Source: Acidobacteriaceae bacterium KBS 146 (GTDB lineage Bacteria > Acidobacteriota > Terriglobia > Terriglobales > Acidobacteriaceae). From it: a DNA stretch of 64,000 nt. A program made the position numbers and the translations under genes. The notes under the pieces were generated by a model. It saw only the letters and a list, made by a program, of their open reading frames with translations, was not told the origin of the DNA and made no database searches. The stretch is taken from the NCBI GenBank assembly GCA_000688615.1, contig JHVA01000001.1, positions 496,001 through 560,000 on the forward strand, in the 5' to 3' direction. Numbering within the stretch: position 1 is the stretch's first letter; each line of letters begins with the position of its first letter. Below, in pieces: positions 9,301 to 18,500 of the stretch.

Positions 9301-9667
9301 GGGTTAGTGGCTCCGAAGGTCATCGAGCTCGATCCAGCGTGTCCGACGGCGCCATCCGGTCATCCCATGCGCGATCATCACAGGCCACGACGAATGTCCA
9401 GGTCTCAGGGTGAGGAAACCTGGCGAGTTGGGCCTTCCGTGACACTCCCTGATCCAGATAGGCTTGGGGAATGGATTCGTTTGCTGGCGGACGGAAAGGG
9501 AAGTATCTGAGGGAAACCTGACTCACAGCGGGCAGGGTAGATATAAACAAAAGCAGATCGAGCATCGTGGGGATGCGATGTATCACTTTCGTATCACAGC
9601 GCCTTGGACCTTGTTCGACTAGTCTCTTTGCTTGTAGCGCTAAATTATTGTTTATTAGGGGTTTAGA
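9301..9667. other. Decayed end of the accessory segment beside tRNA-Lys
   Basis: No convincing gene is visible between the ArdC fragment and the 3' end of tRNA-Lys. A frame on the minus strand (9320-9586) is open but has no recognisable domain. An integrase gene normally sits here in tRNA-integrated elements, and none is intact. The right GTGATAC repeat lies at 9578-9597. Confidence 0.4.
9578..9597 (-). repeat. Right copy of GTGATAC-type inverted repeat
   Basis: Read on the minus strand this is GTGATACGAAAGTGATACAT, matching the left copy at 5369-5388 in 17 of 20 positions but in inverted orientation. It lies about 70 bp from the 3' end of tRNA-Lys. Confidence 0.6.
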
Positions 9668-9743
9668 TGGTGAGAGCGCTGGGGCTCGAACCCAGGACCA
9701 ACGCCTTAAAAGGGCGATGCTCTACCAACTGAGCTACGCTCTC
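9668..9743 (-). tRNA. tRNA-Lys(TTT)
   Basis: A 76-nt tRNA with an encoded CCA end. The 7-bp acceptor stem (GAGAGCG/CGCTCTC) is perfect, with a normal D arm, the GGTTCGAACCC T arm, and the anticodon loop CTTTTAA giving anticodon TTT. The first anticodon-stem pair is a T-T mismatch. Its 3' end faces the accessory segment at 5.1-9.7 kb, the usual arrangement when an element integrates into the 3' end of a tRNA gene. Confidence 0.95.
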
Positions 9744-9759
9744 AAAACCACAACTCCAA

Positions 9760-9794
9760 GTTAGCACATATGACAGTGCAAATGATGTGCTAAC
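9760..9794. repeat. Perfect 10-bp inverted repeat upstream of tRNA-Lys
   Basis: GTTAGCACAT (9760-9769) and ATGTGCTAAC (9785-9794) form a perfect inverted repeat separated by 15 bp. It starts 16 bp upstream of the tRNA-Lys gene, at its promoter side. It could be a regulatory site or an RNA hairpin. There is no T-tract, so it is not a classical terminator. Confidence 0.5.
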
Positions 9795-9860
9795 GCGAGT
9801 CGTTTCCTAGAAACCAGCCAAATTCACCTGCGGTAATTTTTTTGAGACATGCGAAGGGTA

Positions 9861-11513
9861 TTAGCGTCTTGCCTCGAAGAATGGTTCGGGGTGAGTGCTG
9901 TTTTGCGGCGGTCGTACGGGCAAGTGGCACACTTTTACAGCAGCATTCGTATAGGCGCACGAAAATGCAGTATTCGAGTTACGTGATACGACAATCCAAC
10001 TGACGCCCGCAGGACGCAGGGACGCGATTCTGTCATCATCGGTCCGTTCGCTGAGTCGGGTCTGAAGTGTCTGGCCGCGTTCCCATTCTCTGGTCAGGGA
10101 TGGTGTAATGGCCGCCTCTCCTCCGTCTTTGGAATAGTCAGGCAGGGCGCTCCGTTCAGCGATAGCACGAAAGGATTGTGCATCTTCACCTGGCTTCGTG
10201 ATGTAATCCGAGTCCAGAGCGAAGAGAGCGTCCTTCGGTGTATTACTACGGATCCATTCGAAGGCCTGCACCCAGGGATTACTTTGGTGAATTGCGGGTA
10301 GTTCGAAATGGGCAGAAGAAGGAAAGGTCTGACGTTCTGCGAAGAACATAATAATTGCCAATATTCCGAATGTTGCAACCCACCGGAAGGCGTTTTTCCC
10401 GAGCCAGACTGAAACTTGAGCACCGACAAAGAGGACCATCACGATGTAGATGGTTTGAAAGATCCGCAGCGGTTGCAGACGGGCCACAGACAGGCTTTCT
10501 GCGTTGAGACGCGCGAATAAAAGGGCGACTGTGATTGCAGCAATTCCTGCAGTAATACTCATTCGAGCCAAGGCCACTCGTGCACAGTTTTTATTCTTTT
10601 GTGTCTTTGCGAAGGCTGTAAATCCTATGATGACCATGGGACCCGCTAGCCCCATCCATTCATACCAATGCCATTCGCTCAGGAACCAGTAATAGCGTGA
10701 CATTGCGACCTGTCGGTAATCCAAACTCTCCGGTGGCCCGACGGTCTGTAAGACCGCGGCGACTAAAACGGCGATCAGACACAAACCTAGGGTGCTGAGT
10801 AGCCAGGTTCTTCGTCGATACAGAGTCGATATGCCAAGCGCTAGGATGCAGCAAAAACCATAGGCGGCCATAAGAGGGTGCATTAGAGCTGCAAACACCA
10901 GAAGACTGCAGGCTTTGATGACTGCCGGTAACCCGTATTGATTTTCCTGCCGCCATTGCGTCAAAGACGCCAGCGCGTAATAAAGTGCCAGCAGAGTGCA
11001 GGGAGTTGAGATGCTGCGCGCTGTAACGTAGGGATCCATCAACATCAGTGAAGTTCCCGCGACAGGAAGCGTAAACCAAGTAGCAAGCAAGGTTACGGCC
11101 CCGATAGAAGCCCTTCCGCTAAAGCAGCGTTCCGCGAGAAGCCATCCCGCCCAGAGAGTGGTCCAGATCGTTGCGACATAAACGATCAACAACATAGCGG
11201 CCAAGCCAATACCAGAGTTGCGAACGGCAAAGGCCAGAATAGGAGCGAAGATCGAGAAGCGCAGGTGACCGAGCACGAAGCCAGATTGATAGGGATACAT
11301 TGCCGGCTCCAGCACACGCTTAACGCCAGCGAGATACAGACCTCCATCCTCTGCAAACGGATGATATCCATGGATCAGAAATGTAAGAACAGTGAGCGCA
11401 GACACAAGGGAAAGTGACTTCACAGGGCACTGTTTAGGAGAGGCTGAATCAACCCTGTTATAGCCGGCTTCGGCTTCGGGATTTTTTGATATCGAAACTG
11501 CGGTGGTTGCCAA
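9861..11513 (-). CDS. Polytopic membrane protein of unknown function
   Basis: A 550-residue protein with about ten to twelve hydrophobic segments from about residue 33 to 400, followed by a soluble C-terminal domain of about 140 residues. The motif HGYHPFAEDGGLYLAGVKR after the first segment and the ending resemble membrane proteins seen across Terriglobia. The general plan (acidic first loop, many helices, soluble end) is that of GT-C-like glycosyltransferases, but I see no diagnostic motif, so no activity is assigned. The start is uncertain: TTG at 11513 has a weak GGAG ten bases upstream, and GTG at 11423 is an alternative. Confidence 0.65.
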   Translation of the reverse strand: MATTAVSISKNPEAEAGYNRVDSASPKQCPVKSLSLVSALTVLTFLIHGYHPFAEDGGLYLAGVKRVLEPAMYPYQSGFVLGHLRFSIFAPILAFAVRNSGIGLAAMLLIVYVATIWTTLWAGWLLAERCFSGRASIGAVTLLATWFTLPVAGTSLMLMDPYVTARSISTPCTLLALYYALASLTQWRQENQYGLPAVIKACSLLVFAALMHPLMAAYGFCCILALGISTLYRRRTWLLSTLGLCLIAVLVAAVLQTVGPPESLDYRQVAMSRYYWFLSEWHWYEWMGLAGPMVIIGFTAFAKTQKNKNCARVALARMSITAGIAAITVALLFARLNAESLSVARLQPLRIFQTIYIVMVLFVGAQVSVWLGKNAFRWVATFGILAIIMFFAERQTFPSSAHFELPAIHQSNPWVQAFEWIRSNTPKDALFALDSDYITKPGEDAQSFRAIAERSALPDYSKDGGEAAITPSLTREWERGQTLQTRLSERTDDDRIASLRPAGVSWIVVSRNSNTAFSCAYTNAAVKVCHLPVRPPQNSTHPEPFFEARR

Positions 11514-11723
11514 GTATCGGATGCTCCAAGATTGATCTCAACCTCATCGCCAAGGAGGTGACACAGTTGCCCAGGTCTTCACACCAGCACAGGGTGCAAT
11601 GTGATGTAGGGTTAAGACGTATTCCTTCCTGATCTGGTCTACTCGATTGGACAAGAATAGTGAAGTTACAATGAGAGAAGTTTGATTTCTTCAATCTGTT
11701 TCATGTTTTAGGCGATTTGATCC

Positions 11724-12740
11724 TTGCAGACCTCACCGACCCAGACGCGGCCTCGTAATTATGTCAAGACCGTTCCAGGTCTTTTGGTCAGTATTTTCTT
11801 CCTGTGGTATACATTTCGCGGCATACACCCCTCGGAATTTCGCTCGTTAGGTCTAGTACATCCCACGTGGATTCTTGGGATCGTCGGATTTACTGTGGTC
11901 GGGTATACGCTTCGTTGCGTTCGTTGGGCCCGAATGCTGCAGTCGGCAAACGCTAGCTTCTCCACGTGCGCTCGAGTTTTGATGACTTCGCTGGCGGCCA
12001 ACAATATTATGCCGTTGAGAATTGGCGATATCATGCGAATCTTCACCTATGCGCCCGATCTCGGTATCGCACCGTCCGCCATCTTTAGTACCGTCATTCT
12101 CGAAAAATTGCTGGACGTGTTTGTTGTCGGATTGATCTTTGTCCGAACGATGGGAGCGGATCTTCCTGTCAATATCCGCCATGGTGCAGACGCCGCACTC
12201 CTGATCTCCAGTGTTGGTCTTCTGGTCTTGATGTTCGGAGCCGGAAAGCTGGAAACACCTGTACGAAAGATCTTCGTTTCTCTCCCTCAAAATAAGCTGG
12301 TAGCGAAGGTCGAGCATTGGCTGCTTTTGGCGATAAGCACGCTCCGGCAGATGGGGGTCAGGGGCAACCTGGTGCTCCTTTTTTACAGCCTCGTCATTTG
12401 GTTTTGCGAAGGAATGATTTTCGTTTCGGCGATCCATCTCGTCGGGCTTACTGTCGATTTTCTTGGGCCTTGGGAAGCCGTGTCGTTCGCAAATCTTTCG
12501 TATATGTTGCCTAGCTCGCCGGGTGCGATCGGGCCCTTTGAATGGGCAGTGAAAACGGCACTTGCCAGTCATGGAACTGCTAAGCCACTTGCTGCAGTAT
12601 TCGGCTTGGCGATTCACGCATGGATGCTCGTGTCCGTAACAGGAGCAGGCGGATTGATCTTCCTTCTCCATCGGATTCGCATCCATAATCACAGGCCTCT
12701 GTTGGAAGAGATCGAAACTCTTCCAACAGAGCTACCTTGA
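11724..12740 (+). CDS. Flippase-like membrane protein (lysylphosphatidylglycerol synthase TM / UPF0104 family)
   Basis: A 338-residue membrane protein with about eight hydrophobic segments. It matches the LPG_synthase_TM (AglD/UPF0104) family: an early FRGIHPSEF segment, VGYTLRCVRWARML, NNIMPLRIGDIMRIF and the C-terminal PSSPGAIGPFEWA motif. Relatives are proposed lipid or glycolipid translocators or accessory proteins of glycan synthesis. The substrate is unknown. It is divergent from the polytopic protein at 9861-11513, which may suggest a shared envelope role. The start is a TTG (11724); no in-frame ATG occurs close to it. The 3' end carries a 14-bp inverted repeat. Confidence 0.75.
   Translation: MQTSPTQTRPRNYVKTVPGLLVSIFFLWYTFRGIHPSEFRSLGLVHPTWILGIVGFTVVGYTLRCVRWARMLQSANASFSTCARVLMTSLAANNIMPLRIGDIMRIFTYAPDLGIAPSAIFSTVILEKLLDVFVVGLIFVRTMGADLPVNIRHGADAALLISSVGLLVLMFGAGKLETPVRKIFVSLPQNKLVAKVEHWLLLAISTLRQMGVRGNLVLLFYSLVIWFCEGMIFVSAIHLVGLTVDFLGPWEAVSFANLSYMLPSSPGAIGPFEWAVKTALASHGTAKPLAAVFGLAIHAWMLVSVTGAGGLIFLLHRIRIHNHRPLLEEIETLPTELP
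12697..12731 (+). terminator. Strong hairpin inside the 3' end of the flippase-like gene
   Basis: A perfect 14-bp inverted repeat (12697-12710 with 12718-12731) with a 7-nt loop lies within the last 15 codons and ends nine bases before the gene's end. No T-tract follows, so termination would need help; mRNA 3'-end protection is an alternative. Confidence 0.4.
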
Positions 12741-12875
12741 TTCAACACAGGGACCACCGTTTTGTAGCGTGTAGGCCGCACTATTTCTGCGATTTGGATA
12801 TGGGGATGTAATAGCCCTTCTATGCCTCGGCATCGCGTAAACTGAAAAAGTCCGTTAATTGGTGATTTCTAAAGC

Positions 12876-14891
12876 ATGTATCGTACAGTTCAACTGTCTC
12901 TTCTTGCTCGCATTCGGGATGTTCTCGCACAGAAGTATGGCCTTAGTTTTACAAATTTGGCCGTCGAACAGCCCCCTTCGATCTCGCTTGGCGAGTTGGC
13001 TCTTCCTGTCGCATTCGAGCTGGCGAAGCGCCTTCGCAAAGCTCCGAAAGTCATCGCCACAGAACTGGCTGCCGAACTCTCAGCGACATTACCGGAAGGG
13101 ATCGGTTCTATTGAGGTTGCCGGAGCAGGTTATCTGAATGTACGTCTCGAGCGAGCCGCGATTGCGCAGGATATCGCCGGCGACCGCCATGCCGATATCG
13201 GAGGGAAAGGGTTTCGGCTTGTCGAACATACGAGCATCAATCCAAATAAGGCAGCGCACATCGGGCATCTGCGCAACGCCATTCTTGGGGATACATTTCA
13301 GCGTCTGCTGCGGTCTGATAAGTATAAGAGCGGGTACGAGGTCGGCGTTCAGAATTACATCGACAACACCGGGGTTCAGGTAGCTGACGTCGTAGTGGGT
13401 CTTACGCATCTTGAAGCCTTCGATCTGGCGCAGACGCGTCAGCTTCTTGCTGACCTTGAAGAGAAGGGCGAGCGGATCGATTTTTACTGCTGGAATCTCT
13501 ATGCTCGCGTCTCACAGTGGTACACGGCGGATGCCGATCAAGTGGGGATGCGCAAGCAGCTGCGTCTCGAGACGCTTCATGCAATTGAACATGGGGGAAA
13601 TGAGACGGCGGAGATTGCAGACGTGATTGCAACGGCGGTCCTGCAGCGGCATCTGGAGACGATGGCTCGTCTTTCGATCGAGTACGATTTTCTTCCTCGC
13701 GAGAGTGAGATTCTCCATCTCCATTTCTGGGATGCTGCTCGTCAACTGATGACCGAGAAGGGCGTTCTCTATCTCGAGACGGAGGGCAAGAATAAGGGCT
13801 GCTGGGTCATGCGTCGCGCACAAGTGAATGGAACGGAGGCGAATCAGCCGTCAAGCGATGGGCCTGATGAGGATGCGAAGGTGATTGTGCGTTCAAATGG
13901 AACGGTCACTTACGTCGGCAAAGACATCGCTTACCATCTATGGAAGTTCGGGCTTTTGCCGAGCAAGGATTTTGGCTACCGAAAATTCTGGCAGTATCCC
14001 ACCCACACATGCTGGATCTCCACTGATGGGGAGAGTGATCCCGACCATCCGATCTTTGGCCGTGCGGATGCTATCTATAACGTGATCGACTCACGTCAGA
14101 ACGATCCTCAGACACAGGTTGTGCAGGCGCTCCGCGGGATGGGCTTTACCGAGGAGGCAGATCGTTATACGCATTTTTCCTATGAGATGGTGGCTCTGAC
14201 GCCGCGATGTGCCCTCGAGCTTGGCTACGCAGTCAGCGAGGAAGATCAGAGACGCCCCTTCATCGAGGTCAGTGGCCGAAAGGGATTTGGCGTCAAAGCC
14301 GATGATCTTCTTGACCGGCTTATTGGAGCGGCGAGGGCGGAGGTAGACGCCCGCCATCCCGAGCTTCCAGACGCTGAGCGGGATACGATTGCTCGGCAGA
14401 TCGGTGTGGGAGCTCTGCGTTACTTTATGCTGCGCTACACGAGGAACACGGTCATCGCGTTCGACTTCAAGGATGCGCTCAGCTTTGAAGGAGAGACCGG
14501 GCCTTACGTTCAATATGCGATCGTCCGGGCGGCGAATATCTTCCGTAAGGCAAACACCACGGCTGAGGCTTCGCTGGAGGAGTTTGCCAATCTGAAACTG
14601 AACGGACTGCTCGATGGCGAGGAGGGAAGCGTGGTCTGGGAGACCTGGCTGCTGGCGTCGAAGCTTACGCTGACGATCGAGCAGTGCATCGCCACCTCTG
14701 AACCGGCTTACCTGGCGCGGTACGCCTTCCAGCTGGCCCAGCAGTTCAACAATTTCTACCACCGGCATCACATCCTGAACGAGACTGATCCCGCCAAGCG
14801 TGGTCTCTATCTCGCCACCGCCGCTGTGGCGCAGCGAGAGATGGTGCGAGCGCTGGGTTACCTGGGGATCGAGGCACCGGAACGGATGTAA
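12876..14891 (+). CDS. argS: Arginyl-tRNA synthetase
   Basis: This class I aminoacyl-tRNA synthetase charges tRNA-Arg with arginine. It has 671 residues, longer than the approximately 577 of the E. coli enzyme. The N-terminal Add-1 tRNA-binding domain (about 1-105) contains the usual GYLNVRL. The catalytic Rossmann domain has NPNKAAHIGHLRNA (HIGH at 128-131) and IDNTGVQVADVV. In the KMSKS position it has SGRKGFGVKADDLLD, as in many ArgS proteins with a degenerate loop. The helical DALR anticodon-binding domain forms the end (FNNFYHRHHIL). It is a single gene, preceded by a 135-bp gap. Confidence 0.95.
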   Translation: MYRTVQLSLLARIRDVLAQKYGLSFTNLAVEQPPSISLGELALPVAFELAKRLRKAPKVIATELAAELSATLPEGIGSIEVAGAGYLNVRLERAAIAQDIAGDRHADIGGKGFRLVEHTSINPNKAAHIGHLRNAILGDTFQRLLRSDKYKSGYEVGVQNYIDNTGVQVADVVVGLTHLEAFDLAQTRQLLADLEEKGERIDFYCWNLYARVSQWYTADADQVGMRKQLRLETLHAIEHGGNETAEIADVIATAVLQRHLETMARLSIEYDFLPRESEILHLHFWDAARQLMTEKGVLYLETEGKNKGCWVMRRAQVNGTEANQPSSDGPDEDAKVIVRSNGTVTYVGKDIAYHLWKFGLLPSKDFGYRKFWQYPTHTCWISTDGESDPDHPIFGRADAIYNVIDSRQNDPQTQVVQALRGMGFTEEADRYTHFSYEMVALTPRCALELGYAVSEEDQRRPFIEVSGRKGFGVKADDLLDRLIGAARAEVDARHPELPDAERDTIARQIGVGALRYFMLRYTRNTVIAFDFKDALSFEGETGPYVQYAIVRAANIFRKANTTAEASLEEFANLKLNGLLDGEEGSVVWETWLLASKLTLTIEQCIATSEPAYLARYAFQLAQQFNNFYHRHHILNETDPAKRGLYLATAAVAQREMVRALGYLGIEAPERM

Positions 14892-14899
14892 TCGCGACA

Positions 14900-14934
14900 G
14901 GGGGAGGAATGGCAGGAAACGTGCGCCCTCCCCC
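14900..14934 (+). terminator. GC-rich hairpin downstream of argS
   Basis: GGGGGAGG (14900-14907) pairs with CCTCCCCC (14927-14934) around a 19-nt loop, nine bases after the argS stop. There is no T-tract, so it is only a possible terminator. Confidence 0.35.
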
Positions 14935-14971
14935 CGTCAAATTCGTGCAAAGTCTTCAAAGCAAAGAATAT

Positions 14972-14983
14972 AAGTCCGGACTT
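14972..14983. promoter_or_regulatory. Perfect palindrome AAGTCCGGACTT (possible operator)
   Basis: A 12-bp perfect palindrome in intergenic DNA. A near copy with similar upstream sequence occurs at 40317-40328. Neither has an obvious gene immediately downstream. Confidence 0.3.
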
Positions 14984-15295
14984 CGTGGTTGCCATCGGGT
15001 TGGATGGAACCGGAGATCCTTAACCGCGCATGCAGCGTAAAGCCGACGAGATGCTCCATTGGGACGGGAAGTCTCATTTCTGAAAGCTACCCTATATCTA
15101 TTTTAGTGAAGGGGATGGAACTGATCGGCAACTTCATAGGCTTCCTTTTGTTGGGCTTGCGTCGGTTCGGAGTTGACAAGATCGCGCTGGGCACGATTGC
15201 CCCCTGATGTCGTGATGAAGCCGCGCAATGAATGGACCACCCGGCTAGTTCTGCATGCGGACGGGAGGATGAGGTTACCGCATCCTGGATGGGAA

Positions 15296-15358
15296 CCGCA
15301 GATCCTTCGACTGCGCATCTCGCGGTAATGCATGCGAGATACTCCGCTCAGGATGACA
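15296..15358. repeat. REP-like intergenic unit
   Basis: The segment starts CCGCAGATCCTTCGACTGCG and ends CTCCGCTCAGGATGACA. It contains an internal inverted repeat (ATCTCGC...GCGAGAT). It resembles short dispersed intergenic units; a related one is at 41451-41487. Confidence 0.35.
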
Positions 15359-15505
15359 CTTTCTTAGGTGGCGATCTGCTCAGCAAATCATGCGACACTG
15401 CGCTGGATGGGTTGAGACCTGCTCTGACTGGAGGGAGGGTATCTATTGGAGCGGAATATGGAAAGCGACTGAGGCCCGGGGGAGAGATCGGCTCGGCACG
15501 AAGAA

Positions 15506-15537
15506 AAAGGCCCGGACTCTTTCGAGTCCGGGCCTTT
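15506..15537 (-). terminator. Rho-independent terminator of the Oar-like gene
   Basis: A perfect 14-bp stem (15506-15519 with 15524-15537) has a TTTC loop. On the minus strand the stem runs into a T-rich tract, ending the transcript of the gene whose stop is at 15554. Confidence 0.85.
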
Positions 15538-15553
15538 GGTTATTGATTATGGA

Positions 15554-18500
15554 TTAGAAGTGGTACTTGACGGACAACTGCATCGTCCGTGGGTTGGACC
15601 GGATCGGCGTACTCTGCTTGCTGATGTTGCCGAAACCAGACGAGGTCAGGTTGGTGATGTCTCTCCCGGGATTTCCCCAAGATGCGTTATTGAGCAGGTT
15701 GTCAGCATCCGCGCGGAAGTTGATCTTCTGCTCGTGCCAGATGGTGAAGTCTTTGGTGACCGAGGCTCCATAGGTCTGGAAGCCAGGGGCTCGTTCGGAG
15801 CCGACGTGCCCGGTACCGAAGGTACCAGCCGCTGGCTGACCGTATGCGCACTCAGCACCCAAAGAGTTGATCCTTGCACCCGCAACTGTGCAGGGAACTG
15901 CAGAAGGGTCGGTTCCAAACCAGTTGTCCATCGAGCGACCGACTACCTTTATCTTCTTGTACTGGTTTGGACGCTGGGCGCCACTATTGACTTGAGAGTT
16001 GTTAGATGCGCTGAGGGTCATCGGGAAGCCAGAGTAGGCGATGCCAGTCAGGCCGACCTTCCATCCTCCCACGACCTCATCCAAAAAGAGAGGCATCGTG
16101 GCACCATACTTGCGCCCGCGACCAAGAGGAAGATCGTAGACCAAGTTGAAGTTGACAGCGTTGCGAACATCCTGTCCGGTCGGACCGTAGTCCAAGCCCA
16201 GGTTGTAGACGTTCTCAGCATAAGCACTCGAGTTCTGGATGCCGGGCGCACCGTAGAAGCCGAGGCTGTTGGTCAAGGCATGGCTATAGGTGTAGTTTGC
16301 GGTGTACTGCAGACCGTGGGCCAGGCGCTGACGGAAGCTCGCCTGAAGAGCGTTGTAGTTCATCATTGCGTTGGAGTCGGTATAGCGGATGGTACCGGTG
16401 TAGCCTACACCCGGTGTGTCCTGGTAGGGAGATTTGGGGCAGCCTGTGGGTTGTGGCTGTCCGGCGCTTGGGAATGGAACAAGAGCCCCGTTGACGTAGC
16501 ATGGAGATGGAAGCTGATTGGTCCGGTTTGCAGTGATGAGGTGTTGCCCGGACTCGCCGAGATAACCGATCTGGAAAGAGGCCGTATTGCTGACCTGATA
16601 CTCGAGGGTCAAGCTGTACTCGCCGATGAAGGCGGGCTTGATCTTCTTGTTCCAGACGTTATAGACAACGCCGGTTGCTGCGCCGGTGCCGCTCGAAGTC
16701 CCGAATCCGCTCTGTACGGTAAAGAACTGTCCTGGAACCCCACCAGTCGAATTGGACTGAAGGCCACTCGCCTGGTAGGAGCCCTGGAAGGGAAGGTTGG
16801 TGGTCATACGAAGGTTCGCACCGGTTCCTTCCATGAAGTTCTGGATTCCGTATCCGCCGCGCACCACCAGGCGAGGAGTTGCCTGCCAGGCGAAGCCGAT
16901 ACGGGGCATAACGCTGCCGTAGTAAGGATCGACGAGTGCCCGATTGTATCCAGCGGCCTTAGCCTGCGCAGAGCCTGCAAGCAGAATGACAGATGGGTTG
17001 CTGGGGGCGATGGTTGACATCTTGTTGTTGACCTCATAGATCGGCTGAACATATTCGTAACGAACACCGAGGTTGAGGGTAAGGGTGGGACTGATCTTCC
17101 AGTCGTCCTGCGCGAAGTAAGCACTACGCCAAGAGCGCATACCGGCTGGTCCCGAGACGCCGCCCTTGCTAACGAAGCCGGCGCGGTTGAGGACGAAGTC
17201 AGCTCCGGTGTATCCACCGCTGGTCCCATTCGCGGTTCCGGCGCCGAGGTAGTAGAAGCCTCCGAGCGAACCGTCGTTGCCTGGATAGAAGTTGTTCTGC
17301 TGCTGGCGTAGGAACTGGGCACCGAACTTGAAGGTGTGGCGGTTCTTAGACCAGGTGAGATTATCTCCGTAGAGGAAGGTATTGAGAGTGTAGTTCGTGC
17401 CAAGGTTGGCGCTACCGATAGTTGTAACGTCGCCCGAGCCGTTGGAGGCGTTGAAGGCCTGTGGACTGCTCGAGTTGCCCGTTGCGAGGGCCGAGAAGCC
17501 AGCAAATTGCTGACCACCAGGGATGCCGAGAAGGCTGTTACCGTTCAAACCAAAGGCGCCGCTGGGATCGAGCAGGACAGCTCCATTGTTCTGAACACGG
17601 GTATAACCAGCACGGAACTCATTGATGACCGAAGAACTGAACTGGTGGACTTCGTTAATCGCTACTCCCTTGAAGGGGAAGGTGGGGGCGCTGTTAAAGC
17701 TGGTGGGTAACGCACTCACAGTCGTCTGTCCGCTATCCATCTGGGAGTAGCGAACGAACATGTTGTCTTTTTCGCTGATCCTATAGTCAACCTTCACGTC
17801 GAACTGATCGCCATAGTTCCGCTGCTTCTGGAGACCGTGGTAGTTGTTCCGCGTGGGCGTACCGGCGGTTGGAGCAAAGTTCGGAAGCGGATAGAGCTCC
17901 GGATGCGCAAAGAGGTATTGTGCAGCGGGGTTGGTGACCTGGATCTGGTTGTTGGCGTAAGCGGGGAGACCAGCCTTGGTTGCATCGTAAAGCTGAATGG
18001 TCTTGCCGGTGCCCATGATGGCGGGGTTTAGAAGCTCGGAGAAGTCTCCGTTGCGCATCTTCTGGGTATAGACGCTCGCAACTGAGGTACCACCAGAGTG
18101 GAAGCGGCCCCCTTGGTAGTCGACGAAGAAGAAGAGCTTGTCCTTCAGGACAGGGCCGCCGAAGGTTCCGCCGAACAGGTTGCGGGTGTAGGAGTTTTTC
18201 GCGACCTTGTTGAGGTTGTTTGCCCAGCTGTTCGCGTCGAGGTTGTAGTTGTTGACGAAGTAGAACATGCTACCGTGCCAGTTATTCGTTCCGCTCTTGG
18301 TCTGGTAGAGAACGTCGCCGCCGTTGACGTTTCCATATTCGGCGTTGGCATTGGCGGAGATGACCTGAACCTGGGCGATGGCGTCGACGTTGGGAACGTA
18401 GCCTTGGGTGTCATCGAGGGTCTGGTTGATGTTCATACCGTCGAGGAGATACTGGTTGGCTTGTTGACGATTGCCATTGACAGATACGGAAGCTCCGCTG

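Larger units (their letters stand above)
14892..15505. other. Long intergenic region between argS and the Oar-like gene
   Basis: No credible gene is present in about 610 bp. It holds a GC-rich hairpin just after argS (14900-14934), the AAGTCCGGACTT palindrome (14972-14983) and a REP-like unit (15296-15358). Short open frames here lack recognisable content. Confidence 0.6.

Noticed and set aside
15536..17017. 493-codon + strand frame opposite the Oar-like gene
   Set aside because: It mirrors a gene with strong family signatures, and its translation has no domain. The terminator at 15506-15537 also fits the minus strand gene.
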